DNA of 64,000 nt from Amaurobius ferox (GCA_951213105.1 OX578152.1:103542882-103606881), one strand, 5' to 3'; numbered from the stretch's first letter, positions 43,301 through 54,005 are shown. Notes: generated from the letters alone by a model not told the origin. Made by a program: numbers and translations.

Positions 43301-46300
43301 GCCCTTATTTACAATTAATTTAACTGTATCTAAATTATCACCTTTTATAGCATCAAATAATTTTTTCAGTCGACAATTCAAATCCGACAGAAAATTTTCA
43401 ATCGCTCTAAATCCTTCATTTATAGCTATATCTAATGGTGTTTTGCTAACTTTATTACTGAGATACATATTGGCCCCTTCTTTTATCAAGCATTCTACTA
43501 TGTCTAATTTATCTTCTATTACAGCCATATGTAAAGCAGTATTGCCAGATTGATTTTGAGCATCAATATTTGCACTATTTATTATGAATTCTTGTACTAT
43601 ATCTTTAGTGCCATACTTAGCAGCAGCATGTAGAGTTGTTATATCATCCAAAACAGCTAACTTTTCAATAAGGAATTTAGACACCTCCAGCTTATGATTT
43701 TTAATTGCTAATGAAATAGCAAGAGAACCAGTGTGTCGTAGATCAGCTCTTTTCTCATCTACTAAGTATTTTACTATATTTAAATGGCCATCTTGTGCCG
43801 CAATATGTAAAAAAGTCTTTCCATCCTCATTAATCGTATTTATGTCATTAATTTTACTTTCGAGTATTCTCTCAATATAAAATCTTGTTAAATCTAAATC
43901 ACCTAAAGAAATAAAATAGTATGAAGAAGTAACTTTTTGTTGATCACTGAGGACATGATAGACGCGATCAAAATAGAAGTATCTGTTGGCGTATTCTATA
44001 AACAATTTAACGATTTCCCAATTTTTCATCTTGGTACAATGTACCAACAGTAAAAACTTTTGTTCTTCACTCATATCATCCATATGAGCATTCCTACTTA
44101 ATAACTGCTCCACGATATGCCAGTGGTTACTTTCAGCAGCGCATTGTATTGGCTTTTTACCACCACAATTTAAAATATTAAATTCAGTGATATTACTTAT
44201 TAAAAGTTCAGCTACATGTAAATGTGTGTGACTAATAAGAAAGCACAGAAGATCTGTTTTCTGTTGATCATCAAGTTTGTTCAAGTACACCTCCCAATTC
44301 TTTTCTTGCATAAATAACTTGACAATATCCCATTGTGAATTTTCAGTTGTAAGATGCAATAATGATTCCTTTTTTTCTTTACTTATACAGTTGAGGTTAG
44401 CATTATTTCTAAGAAGAAACAAAACTGTTTCCCAGTGCTTATTTTGAGCTGCATAACTTATGGGTTTCTTACCACCTCTATTTGGGATATTAACATCAAT
44501 TCCCCTTTCCAGTAAATATCTCACAAATGTTAAATATCCATTCTGTGCTGCTATGTGAAGAAGGGAATTGCCACAATTATCCGTAATAGCAATGTCTATT
44601 TTTTGCAATAAATTTCGTACAAGCTGAAGATCGTTTTTATAAGTATAATGGAATATGATCTTTTCTTCATCAAGGCCATCTAAACTTGCATCTTGATCCA
44701 TTAAAAAACAATCAACTATTTCCCAGTTTCCCTGCTCCGCAGCATAAAATACAGGTAAGCGATTATTTTTATCTTTATAATTCAACCATTTTCTTGCATT
44801 TTTTATCAAGTTGCACACTACGTGTTTTTCTTGGTTATATCGTGCAGCATAATGTAATGGTGTTTTTCCAAGTTCATCAGGTTTTACAACCACCCCTTTG
44901 TTAAGTAAAAAATCTACTATCTCTATATAACCTTCCTGAGAAGCATAATGTAAGGCAGATCTTCCAAGGGCATCGGTAATTTCTATACTGCTATTATCAT
45001 GCAAGAACATGCTCTCAATATTACTTAATTTCCCTTTCAGGGCTGCAATAAGTATTTTCTCCTCGGCTAAAAGATGATCCAGAAATGTCTTTATTACCTC
45101 ATTTTTATTATCAAAGAATTCCTTCTCTAAAAAATGCAAAGTATCCTCAAATTTTTGGCGATTTTCTAATTTATGTTTTAGTCTTTTATCCAAAAACTGT
45201 GACATGAAATACTCTGCAAATGTACGATGAGTGAATTCAATGTCATCATTTACGGTCTGTATTATTCCAATTAGCTTCATCTCTTGCTGCTCTTCTTCAG
45301 ATGGAATATTTTTTCCTAAAACATTCCCTTCCATTTCAGGATACAACAGTTTGAATGCTAAACGTGCATGTAACTTGTTGAGCTTATTTGTAAATAATTT
45401 ATTCCGAACTTGATTTAGGTCCAAATTTGAACTTATTTTGCCAAAGTAAATACGGTATTTAACTTCTGTAAAGCGATCATATAGCTTAAGAATGTCAAAA
45501 TCTTCAGGCAGTGTAACATCTGAGGGATTTAACAGTATAAACTGTTGTAGTCCATCTTGAAAAGCTTCAGCAATCATTTTTATCTGCAGAGGAATCCCCA
45601 TAAATTTCCTTTCTTTATCACCTATTGATTCTGACACAAATTTCAAAATATTTTTTATGTACTTATCCAAATATCCGTCATGCGTTTGAGTTTTAAGATT
45701 GTTTTTCCAAAATTTCTTTAAAAACTGCTCCTGCTCATTTTCGAAGAAGGGTTTAAATGTATAAGAGAATGTTGATAAGCTATTCTCTAATTTATCTCTC
45801 AAATGCAGTCTTGTAGATACTAATACTTTTTCAACATTAGTTACTCTCAGTTTTTTTAGCAAATTTTTTACATTTTCTTGCCCTTCACGTGTAATCTCGT
45901 CAAACCCATCTAGAAATAAGACTGTATTCCCACTCCTGTTCATTTCTAGTTCATTATCACTTCCGTTCATTCGATATCGCAATAACATTTTTGCAAGATT
46001 ATTTGTTGAATTACTACATTTGTATAAGAAATTGAACATGTTATCATCATTACTGAAATCTGCATTTTCTAATATGCCCTTATATTCCACTAAATTTATT
46101 CGAATAATCCATTTTAAATCACGAGTTTTGTGATTTCCCAAGCGTGTTATTGCTGTCGATTTTCCCATTCCTGGCTCTGCTGCCACTACAATTATTTTAT
46201 CTTCAAACTTGCTTACATCTTTAACATCAACCATCTCGATTGCAGAATTACTGTCAGAATATTCGCTTTCACATAAATCTGTATCATTGTTTTCTATGTG

Positions 46301-48961
46301 TCTCCGAATTCCAGACATAGCACCATGAGATTTTTTCCAAATAAAATCTCCACTAATTTCCCTCTTAATCCAATGAATATTGTACATTGAATATTCTTGA
46401 CACAAATCCGAAAACTGTTTTTCCTCATTTCCACCTTGTATTATAATAAACCTAATTGGCCTACTTTTATCAGAGTCATCTTCTTCTATATAGCGTAAAT
46501 CTGCGTTGTTAAGCAAAGTTGAAAGTTCACCCTTGCTAATTTTGCTAACTACGAACAAATCATCAGGCAAATTTTCTACCTCAAATATGCTTTCCAGCAC
46601 TTTTATCTTTCTAACAAGGACACGATTGATGTAATAGTGTTCTGTTTGTCCCAAGCTAATTAAAGGTTTTCCAATTTCAAACTTTTCTTTTCGAACTAAT
46701 CCTAGCAAAGTTTCTTCATCTATAATACTGTTTAAAGCATTCTTATTACTTCCATCAACCAATGTACCTAATGCGACTTCCTTGCCTTGAAAAATAACAA
46801 TGGTTTTTTCTAAAAGTTCTTTTTGAGAAATGGGTGTGAGATCTTCAAATTGTAGTGAAACATTTTCCATTTCTAAACAAAATGGTATTTTCTCAGCATA
46901 GTTGCTTATTAAATTGCTTAGATTGCTGCCCTTTCCTGATACTAAAATAACTTTAATGTTTTGGTTTTCTTTTAGAACTTCAAACAGCTTTTCGAGGTAT
47001 GGCTCCACCTTATTTTTTAGATCACAGCCTAGCATATCTTCACACTGAATAACTGCTAAATATTTATTCTGAATCTTCTGTAGAAAGCTTATGAATATTT
47101 CCTCTCCTGTGTTAAAAATGTTGTCTAAACTGAGAAAAACTTGATATTTTTTGTCTATGTAATTCGTGCTTGAGTTGGCTAAAATTTTGTGTATTCTTGT
47201 AACTCCCAAATTAGCATTAGCATGGACTATGTGTAAAGCTCTATGACTGTTCACTTCAATAAAATTATTCAAGTTAAAGGTGTAGTTGTTAAAGTCCAAT
47301 AAATTTTTGATGGATTTTAAATAAGAAGTAGATAATACTTGATAAAAGTTATTGCATATATCACTTGAGAGGTTTTTGCAGCCTGTTTCAACTTTTTCTT
47401 TCATCTCTGGGAAAAGGTGGAGCATGCGTTTTATGTAAGGGATGAATGTTTGTAAGTTGTTTGAACTGACAAAGTCATCCCCTATTTCATAATCCTTCAA
47501 CATCTCTGTTGCTTCTTTCATTGACTTTTCATTAATTTTGAAAGTATCGAACAAACTATTTTCCCATTCAACCTGTGTTAGATCACTTTGATATTTTTCT
47601 AGAATTTTGTACTGTTCTAGAAACGTGCGTTCAGATTTTGTAAAAACATTGAGGCTGCGTCTTTTTATATCATCATCATTGAGATCATCGGTGCTGTAAC
47701 GAACAGCACCATAGTAATTTTTACCCTGCCTTTCAACTGTATCATTTTCACCATTGTAGTCATAGTTGTTTGAAATGTCTGCTAGTTTAAAAAAGTTAAT
47801 AAGTTCTTCATAGAGAGGGTTTTCCTTGTGAAACACGGAAAGCATATGAACTGCTTTACCTACTCCTGGTATATGAATTATGATTGCTTTTAAAAATTGC
47901 CAAAATTCCTTTAAGTACCGCACCTCTCTGTCCTTAGAAATCAGCAACGGCCAGTCACTTACTTTTTTCATTCGCAATTTTCCACTCTCTTTAAGAACTT
48001 CGCCAGTTTCAGGATCGAATACATTTTTAATTTTTGCTATTTTATGCATAATATTAAACGTGTATTTTATGTATTCTATGATGTCATTTTTCATTGTCTG
48101 CAATACTTTTTTATCTTCATTAGACAAAGTAATAAAAAGTCTAAAGGTTTCTCCCACTTGAGGATAGCACGCATTAATTACATTTGGGGCAGATAAGTAG
48201 TTGGTGATATCTAAGGAATTTATAATTGAGGGATTGTGGCGCTTCATTAGAGTATCTTGAATTTTCTCCAGCATACTTCTACATCCCGGGCCGTCAAAAA
48301 TTACAGTACTTGCATGATATCCACTTGTTTCGAAATTTTGACTGGCAACAAAGTGATCGCCCCTTTTTTCCAAATACTTTGCAGAAAATGCAGTGATTGG
48401 AGCAAGCCAAGCCCCCAATGAATGGCCAGTAATGAAAAGTTGTATACACGAACCTGTTTTCCTATTGACTTCTTTTATTACCTTTACAATTCTATCAGTA
48501 AATGTTATAGCCGAGTCAATTTGGGCAACATGTTGATTTAAAACAACCCCCTTTAAATCTGCGTAAATACCTCCGACATTATGAGTTCCTCTATGTACTG
48601 TAACAACTTGCTGTGCATCAGCGTTCCAATACGCTGCTCCAACGTAGCCATTTGTAGCCCTATCAACACTGCGGCCAACGGTCAACAGTATCCAGTTGGG
48701 TAATACTTCTTTTCCATGTATGTCTTCTCTATTGACATTCTGTTTCTCTTCGTAGCTTCTCTCCGCAAGCGATGCTAAAACGTAAGGATTTGGATAGGAA
48801 ACTCGCTTGTTTAATACCTCGAACTTTTTTTGTAAGCTCGTAGGATTATTAATGTGTACGTATTCTTCTATTAATTGTTTAAATTTGGCTTCTTCTTTAC
48901 TTAATAGCAAATCCTTGTCTTCCTTCAGTAGTTCCGATATGATTTGAGGTTGAGTCGCCAT
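40400..48961 (-). CDS. Giant intronless lipase-like / NACHT / ankyrin-repeat protein (2,853 aa)
   Basis: Start: the ATG at 48,961 is preceded by an in-frame stop at 48,992-48,994 with no ATG between. Residues 1-about 250 look like a class-3 lipase: TVHRGT (about 121-126, oxyanion-type), GHSLG with nucleophile Ser181, and DGPG with Asp223 as a possible acid. No signal peptide is seen, so a cytosolic protein is inferred. Residues about 300-900 are unassigned. A NACHT-type NTPase follows: Walker A EPGMGKST (929-936), Walker B VLFLDGFDEI (1014-1023). From about 1,300 to the end lie roughly 35-40 ankyrin repeats (for example GNTALHMAVIEDK). In the last 1,000 residues they form three 335-residue super-repeats with a shared non-ankyrin insert. 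The domain order is that of NLR/STAND receptors, where ankyrin repeats sense, NACHT switches and the N-terminal enzyme acts; this role is inference. The C-terminus is shortened by a recent 1-bp frameshift. Spider toxins with long ankyrin arrays are also intronless, but nothing here shows secretion. Confidence 0.85.
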   Translation of the reverse strand: MATQPQIISELLKEDKDLLLSKEEAKFKQLIEEYVHINNPTSLQKKFEVLNKRVSYPNPYVLASLAERSYEEKQNVNREDIHGKEVLPNWILLTVGRSVDRATNGYVGAAYWNADAQQVVTVHRGTHNVGGIYADLKGVVLNQHVAQIDSAITFTDRIVKVIKEVNRKTGSCIQLFITGHSLGAWLAPITAFSAKYLEKRGDHFVASQNFETSGYHASTVIFDGPGCRSMLEKIQDTLMKRHNPSIINSLDITNYLSAPNVINACYPQVGETFRLFITLSNEDKKVLQTMKNDIIEYIKYTFNIMHKIAKIKNVFDPETGEVLKESGKLRMKKVSDWPLLISKDREVRYLKEFWQFLKAIIIHIPGVGKAVHMLSVFHKENPLYEELINFFKLADISNNYDYNGENDTVERQGKNYYGAVRYSTDDLNDDDIKRRSLNVFTKSERTFLEQYKILEKYQSDLTQVEWENSLFDTFKINEKSMKEATEMLKDYEIGDDFVSSNNLQTFIPYIKRMLHLFPEMKEKVETGCKNLSSDICNNFYQVLSTSYLKSIKNLLDFNNYTFNLNNFIEVNSHRALHIVHANANLGVTRIHKILANSSTNYIDKKYQVFLSLDNIFNTGEEIFISFLQKIQNKYLAVIQCEDMLGCDLKNKVEPYLEKLFEVLKENQNIKVILVSGKGSNLSNLISNYAEKIPFCLEMENVSLQFEDLTPISQKELLEKTIVIFQGKEVALGTLVDGSNKNALNSIIDEETLLGLVRKEKFEIGKPLISLGQTEHYYINRVLVRKIKVLESIFEVENLPDDLFVVSKISKGELSTLLNNADLRYIEEDDSDKSRPIRFIIIQGGNEEKQFSDLCQEYSMYNIHWIKREISGDFIWKKSHGAMSGIRRHIENNDTDLCESEYSDSNSAIEMVDVKDVSKFEDKIIVVAAEPGMGKSTAITRLGNHKTRDLKWIIRINLVEYKGILENADFSNDDNMFNFLYKCSNSTNNLAKMLLRYRMNGSDNELEMNRSGNTVLFLDGFDEITREGQENVKNLLKKLRVTNVEKVLVSTRLHLRDKLENSLSTFSYTFKPFFENEQEQFLKKFWKNNLKTQTHDGYLDKYIKNILKFVSESIGDKERKFMGIPLQIKMIAEAFQDGLQQFILLNPSDVTLPEDFDILKLYDRFTEVKYRIYFGKISSNLDLNQVRNKLFTNKLNKLHARLAFKLLYPEMEGNVLGKNIPSEEEQQEMKLIGIIQTVNDDIEFTHRTFAEYFMSQFLDKRLKHKLENRQKFEDTLHFLEKEFFDNKNEVIKTFLDHLLAEEKILIAALKGKLSNIESMFLHDNSSIEITDALGRSALHYASQEGYIEIVDFLLNKGVVVKPDELGKTPLHYAARYNQEKHVVCNLIKNARKWLNYKDKNNRLPVFYAAEQGNWEIVDCFLMDQDASLDGLDEEKIIFHYTYKNDLQLVRNLLQKIDIAITDNCGNSLLHIAAQNGYLTFVRYLLERGIDVNIPNRGGKKPISYAAQNKHWETVLFLLRNNANLNCISKEKKESLLHLTTENSQWDIVKLFMQEKNWEVYLNKLDDQQKTDLLCFLISHTHLHVAELLISNITEFNILNCGGKKPIQCAAESNHWHIVEQLLSRNAHMDDMSEEQKFLLLVHCTKMKNWEIVKLFIEYANRYFYFDRVYHVLSDQQKVTSSYYFISLGDLDLTRFYIERILESKINDINTINEDGKTFLHIAAQDGHLNIVKYLVDEKRADLRHTGSLAISLAIKNHKLEVSKFLIEKLAVLDDITTLHAAAKYGTKDIVQEFIINSANIDAQNQSGNTALHMAVIEDKLDIVECLIKEGANMYLSNKVSKTPLDIAINEGFRAIENFLSDLNCRLKKLFDAIKGDNLDTVKLIVNKGIPVNVKYKHGLTISHVAAREGNFHILKYLVEKGADFRAKDHFGNTALHWATFCSQKDALCTLLPTRNICLVKGTKMGKGAWHHVLVGEDKKKEYMSKFKTDSVIVEECGEILCSGLGEGPTERIDDIDSKRQIGQLRIIKYLIETKNANINTTNENGNTILHLATRAGYLDVLVYLIDDKGVDIDLRNQNNSTPLHFALNLDIARYLINRGSNINIKNNDGDVPLHIASAYGCLKVVKFLIQRGACLDMKNDRDNTALHLAVQNNELNTSKCLIESGAKSYLRNKDGKTPKDIAKDRGFIPIENMLSDYPSRCKELFMAIHKGDLKTVKRCIAYNTSVNSVYKYGLAPLHLAARDGEFEILQYLHENGANFKCKDQFGNTVMHWTSFSSQKLALQMWLSDDNTIYYVRRDDKDRKAWQCVKVDEDKVEIFLAKSKTDAFDVVDYGEILCSGWGEPNGKDRNLDSIRQKNQLNIFKYLWDIKAVDFIAKNNTGHTILHMVTQVGFLDALKFLVEKGADVNIRNINESTPLHFAMHQDVARYLVDKGCNMNVKNKFGNIPLHLAASYGCLDVVTYYIERGTFVDMQNNNGETPLHCAAQNNMLDIVRYLTKQGADPYIRDKAGKTPQVTAKDGGFTDIEQFLSDLHSHCKELFDAIKQRDLNAVIRMTDNKVHINSKYKHGFTPLHIAARNKNFEILKYLIEKNADFGAKDQFGNTVLHWACFSSLSIVALNFWLPEKSTHRVTGKDTGQATWYEILVDEDKMESFLAKVKTGSLDVADYGEVLLGEWGDPEEQIRNSDCNKQNHLLHVLELLCDKKSVNFNAKNKQGYSILHMVAELGFLDALKYLVQKGADVNIQTDNGSTLLHCSGNLDVVRFLVDKGIDINERNRFGNIPLHYAAFSGLLDVVKYLIEKGSLVDERNGDWYTPLHFAVKNNKLEIVRYLMEDGSDPTITNADEKTPKDLRNEEM

Positions 48962-49088
48962 ACTACCTATAGCATATTGGGCAGTTAAGGGTTAAAATAA
49001 TATACTGTATTAATTAATCTATAATATTGTACTAATTAATCTATATTTAATTTCCCTTTGCAGTAAATCTTTCTTTCTCTCTCTCTCT

Positions 49089-49136
<48 letters not shown>

Positions 49137-49245
49137 TGAGTCGTCTCCCGGACTCTCACTCGAGTTATATCCTTCCCTCCTTATGGGTGTCCCTGACCTA
49201 TCTGTATGGCGAGCCGATAGAAGCCAAATCTCTTTTTATTGCCAA
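48962..49245 (-). promoter_or_regulatory. Upstream region of the main gene with CT tract and A45 run
   Basis: Between the start codon and the Helitron cluster lie an AT-rich block (48,962-49,060), a pyrimidine tract (about 49,066-49,089), an uninterrupted run of 45 A (49,090-49,134, poly-T on the gene strand), and about 110 bp of GC-normal sequence (49,135-49,245). No clear TATA box or initiator could be fixed. If the promoter is local, it must lie in these 284 bp or within the adjacent Helitron. Confidence 0.4.
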
Positions 49246-51716
49246 CTAGCAGCATACCCGTTCTTCGTACGGAGTATATAATATAAATAAACTTAACGTT
49301 CACAATCATGTGCAAATTCCTATAGTATTCTAAATTGTATTTTTAATCGAAATATTCTGTTAAAATATTTAACATGATGCTCCTAAAAAGAAGTTAAGGA
49401 ATCGCTGTTCTCGCTATTCAAAATTATCTTCACGGGTAGATCTGAAGAATAAAATATCCTGGCCTGTTTTGTAAGCAAATTTACAAAAAATATGGAATTC
49501 AATCAATATATGCAAAATAAAAGCGTATTGTATGGGACCCGTACTACTTATATACGGGAATATTAGAAGATATAACTTGTATTAGTAGATTACATGCATA
49601 AATTGAAAATATCAATAAATCCGTAATCTTTAAACCAAAAGGCAGTAATTAATTCCAATATGTGCCGAAATGAAAATGCTAAAATTATATGGGAAAATAT
49701 ACCCGTACTACTTATAATGTCGTAGATTAGAAGATATGTCCTAGTGTTAGTAAAAGATTACCCGTATTATAATATTTAGTCTCAAAAATTTTTTTCCAAT
49801 ATATAACAGATTACTTAATAAATTAAAAATATCAATAATTCCCGTTATCTTCATACCGGAAGGCTTGATTCCAATATATGCCAATATATGTCAAAATATA
49901 TGCCAATATACCTGTACTACTTATATTCTATTAGATTAGAAGAAATACCCGTGCATTTGTAGAAGTTTACACGCACAACGAGCAATATATGAGTTTCAAC
50001 CATTTTTGTCGCAATAAATCAATGGCATAAGAAATTGAAAATATCAATAATCTCTGAATCAATAATCCCCGAAAACATCAATAATAATAATGTTTAAACC
50101 TGAAGATCGTAATTGATATTATCCAGTCAAAAATAAGCTGGCAATGACATTTATTTTATATACTTATCTTCATTATTATAAAATCTTCATTATTATAGAA
50201 TATTTAATAAAAATCTTTTTTCTCATAAACACACTGGATTTAAATCCGTTGCTAAGCGACATGTTATGATTTGCTTCAAAAAATTGGTGGTCAAAATATC
50301 GTCTGAATAATGCTATCTCTAATGAAGGTTTGGCAACTTTTTAAAAAATCGTCAAATTTATTGCCAAGTGGGGCTGTAGAACTGGCAGTCCCACTTGGCG
50401 ATAAATTGACGAACCATCATCAAAATATTATCCCCTAAAAAAACACAATTTCATTTATTTAGGGCAATTTTATCAGTTTCAAAATATTTTTATGGATTTA
50501 TAAACATTTTGTCAATTTAGTGACATTTTAAAAATTCTCTAAATGTGTTACTAAGTAGGACGGTTGGACTGACAGACAAATGCTAACGAAAAACCATTTC
50601 AGTACTTTCTTCTAACAAAACAAAATAAATTTCATTGACTTACGTTATTTTTATCAATTTGGGGGCATTTCAACCAATTTGGCAACTTTTAAGAAATTTG
50701 CCAAGTTAGCGATATCCAGCCAAATTCGTAGCTCTAAATTTGCAGATCTGAATAAAATATCGTGATCCAGTTTGTATATACTGAACAAAAACATAAAATA
50801 TTATTAGAAGATATACCCGTTCTACTCTTTTTCTGTTTCAACAATTGAATAAATGAATTTATTGGGTAAAGAGAATATATGAGTTTATTAAATAAACACA
50901 ATATATAAGCTTGAAACCTCTTTTCCAAAATAAATGAAAGTGATGTACGCAGTTCGCAATTAATATAATTAAAAGAAAAATCAAACCGTTCATTTATAAG
51001 AAATATTTTAATATCCATTTATTTATTATTCAAATCGAAAAAGTAATAATAATCATTAACAAACACATTTAATTTCATTCCGTTACTGAGCAACATGTTA
51101 TAAGATAGAATCATCCTCATAAAATGCGAAATTAAATAAACATTTTAATTTCTTTATACTTTTCATCGTTGAGTAAAAGCTTGTGAAAGATGAACCATGG
51201 AGGTAGATTTTATCATTTAAATTCATGTTTCAAACAATTCATGCCTTCAGATAGTGACTAATTAATGCAAAAATCCTGCATCAAACTCAGAAATAAAGTT
51301 TAATTATTTTTGACGTTTTAAACAAACGATTTTTATCCTTTCCGTTTGGATAAACCACGGAGTTGGAGAGTACAACTCCTAGAAAAAAGTTCCGTTTTTT
51401 TTATTTATATCTCGACAACCCCTGGTCTTATAAACTCGAAACATGGACAAAATTTATACGGGGCTATTTCAAGGCTAACCACAAAATTTCATTAAATTCG
51501 ATTTAGCCGTTTTCTCGTGATGATGAGACAAACAAAAGTTTCGTTTTTTATTAATATCTCGAGAACCACTGATCGTAGATACTCCTAATATGGACTAAAT
51601 TTTAAGTGGGACTATTTCTAGACTACCCACAAAATATCATCAAATTCGGTTCAGCCGTTCTCCCGTGATGATAGGACAAACAGACAGACAGACAGATTTT
51701 CAATTTTATTTATATA
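49246..51716 (-). mobile_element. Helitron-like element H1
   Basis: The 3' terminus on the minus strand is GAACGGGTATGCTGCTAG (49,246). The 5' terminus, at 51,716, is tatataaataaaattgaaaa followed by a (CTGT)n tract and a conserved block including aacggctgaaccgaattt. The same ends define all elements of this cluster. The conserved 5' phrase is characteristic of arthropod Helitrons, and the CTAG end agrees. No Rep/helicase is present. A 94-codon frame (50,734-51,018) recurs in other copies only as part of the repeat. Confidence 0.7.
50351..50410. repeat. Central long hairpin of the Helitron cluster (H1 copy)
   Basis: A 60-nt near-palindrome: gccaagtggggctgt pairs with gcagtcccacttggc, extended by tcaaatttat/ataaattga. 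The equivalent hairpin lies at about 52,600 (degenerate), 55,365, 58,838, 61,320 and 63,355 in the sister elements. Confidence 0.8.
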
Positions 51717-53916
51717 CCAGCAGCATACCCGTTCTTCGTACGAAATATATAATATAAAGAAACTTATAATTCGCAATCATGTGCAAATTCTGTTACAATA
51801 TTAAATTTATTGCTCCTAAAGAGAAGTTTAAGAATATCTGTTCTCACTATGCAAAATTATCTTCATGGGCAGATCTGAAGAATAAAACATCCTGGCCCAT
51901 TTTGTAAGCAAATTTACAAAAAAAAAGGAATTGTATCAATATATGCAACCCCGTACTACTTATATTGTCGCAGATTAGAAAATATGCCAGTGTGCTAGTA
52001 GAAGATTACCCGGATTACAATATGAGTCTCAAAAATATTTGCCAAAATAAAAGAGATGACGTAATAAATTGGAAATATCAATAATCCCCGTGATCTTTAT
52101 ACCAGAAGGCGTAATTGATTCCAATATATGCCAATATATAACAAAATATATGCCAATATATCTGTACTACTTATATTCTCAAAGATTAGAAGATATAATG
52201 CATTTGGAGAAGATTACTCGTACAAAGTACTATATATGAGTTTCAACAATTTTCGTCATAATAAAACAATGGCATAATAACTTGAAAATATCAATAATCC
52301 CTGAATCAACAGTCCCCGAAAATATCAATTATAAGAATGTTTAAACCTGAAGACCGTAATTGATATTATCCAGTCAAAAATGCAATGTCAATGAAATTTA
52401 TTTTATATACATATCTTTATTATTCAAATCGGAAAAGATTTAATATAAAATCGTATGCAGCATAACACATTGGATCCGTTGCTAAGCGACATGATATCAT
52501 TTGCTTCAAATAAATTGATGGAAATCATATCGTCTGAATAATGCGATCTCCATGGAAAGTTTGGCGACATTTTAGTCAATTTAGCGATAACTTAAAAAAT
52601 CGCCAAATTTATCGCCAAGTGGGACTGTAGAACAGATATACCCAATTTGCGACAAATTGACGAAACATCATCACAATACTATCCCCTTACAAAATACAAT
52701 TATTTTCATTCATTAAGCGCGATTTTATCAATTCCAGGATATTTTTATGGACTCACAAATACTTTTATCAATTTCCTGATATTAAAAAAATTCGTTAAAT
52801 GTGTTACTAAGAAGGATGGATGGATTGATCGACAAATGCTAGTGAAACATCATTTCAGTATTCTATTCTAAAAAGCAAATCATTGATTTGCGCCAATTTT
52901 ATAAATTTGGAAACATTTCCGCTAATTTGGTAAAGTTTAAGAGAAGTTACCAAGTAATTTAGAGATATCCCGCTAAATTCGTAGCTCTGAATTTGCAGAT
53001 CTGAAGAATAAAATATCCTGATCCCGCTTGTATATACTAAATGAAAACACTTAAATTGTATTATAAGATACACCCGTTCTAATCTTTTTCTGCTTCAACA
53101 ATCGGCTAAATGAATTTATTGGGTAAACACAATATATGAGTTTATTAGCTAAACACATTATATGAGCTGGAAACCACTTTGCTAAAATAAATGAAAGTCA
53201 TGTACGCGGTCGGCAATTTATATAATTAAAAGAACAATCAAACCGTTCATTTAAAAATATATTTTTACATCCATTTATTTATTATTCAAGTAGAAAAAAT
53301 AATAATAAATATTAACAACACATTTAATTTCATTCCGTTGCCGAGCAACTTGATATAAGATAGAATCTTCCTCATAAAATGCAAAATTTAATAGCCATTT
53401 TTATTTCTTTATACTTTTCATTTTTCAGTAAAATCTTGTATAATATAAACCAAGGAGATAGATTTCCCATTTGAATCATGTTTCAAACAATTGATGTTTT
53501 CAGAAAGTGACTAATTAGTGCAAAAAATCTCCCCCCAAACTCTGAGATACAGTTTTAATTCACTTTCAAACGATTTTCAAGCTTTTCGTTTGGATAAACC
53601 ACGGAGTTAGAGAGGAGAACTCCTAAGAAAAAGTTTCGTTTTTCATTAATATCTCAACAACCCCTGGTCTTAGATACCCGAAACTTGGGCTGAATTTATG
53701 GGGGGCTATTTAAAGGCTATCCACAAAATTTTATCAAATTCGATTCAGCCGTTCTCCCGTGATGATGAGACAAACGAAAATATCGTTTTTTACTAATATC
53801 TCGAGAACTACTGATTGTACAAACTCCATATATGGACAAAATTTTAAGTGGAACTATTTCCAGGCTACCCACAAAATTTCATCAAATTCGGTTCAGCCGT
53901 TCTCCCGTGATGATGG

Positions 53917-53949
<33 letters not shown>

Positions 53950-53972
53950 ATTTTCATTTTTATTTATATAGA
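51717..53972 (-). mobile_element. Helitron-like element H2
   Basis: Lies directly next to H1 in the same orientation. It starts with agcagcataccc (the 3' terminus, first base changed) and ends with the reverse complement of TCTATATAAATAAAAATG at 53,972. The interior is homologous to H1 throughout and non-coding. Confidence 0.7.
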
Positions 53973-53976
53973 TATA

Positions 53977-54005
53977 CTAGCAGCATACCCGTTCCTCGTA
54001 CGGAG
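53977..54005 (-). mobile_element. 29-bp solo Helitron 3' end between H2 and H3
   Basis: ctagcagcatacccgttcct and the following nine bases are exactly a 3' terminus of the family in inverted orientation, cut off by the 5' end of H3. It shows that H3 inserted at, or next to, the end of an older copy. Confidence 0.65.

Larger units (their letters stand above)
32359..44610. repeat. Segmental duplication, copy B
   Basis: Co-linear and in the same orientation as 13,173-22,440. B-specific insertions are a Helitron (33,349-38,013) that itself contains a LINE. B leads into the complete ankyrin gene, so B is the likelier parent and A the partial copy. The 38,340-39,163 block is the counterpart of the TIR element at 15,350-16,195, here missing its left end. 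Confidence 0.85.

Noticed and set aside
42537..48161. Plus-strand frames inside the ankyrin gene
   Set aside because: Antisense shadows of a long coding sequence; no independent support.
40400..48961. Calling the main gene a latrotoxin-type secreted toxin
   Set aside because: Long intronless ankyrin arrays recall such toxins, but there is no signal peptide, and the lipase-like and NACHT domains point to an intracellular STAND protein.
40400..48961. Endosymbiont (bacterial) DNA contamination
   Set aside because: The gene is embedded in eukaryotic transposons, has a partial paralog 20 kb away sharing its non-coding flank, and no bacterial genes adjoin it. Ancient transfer remains possible.
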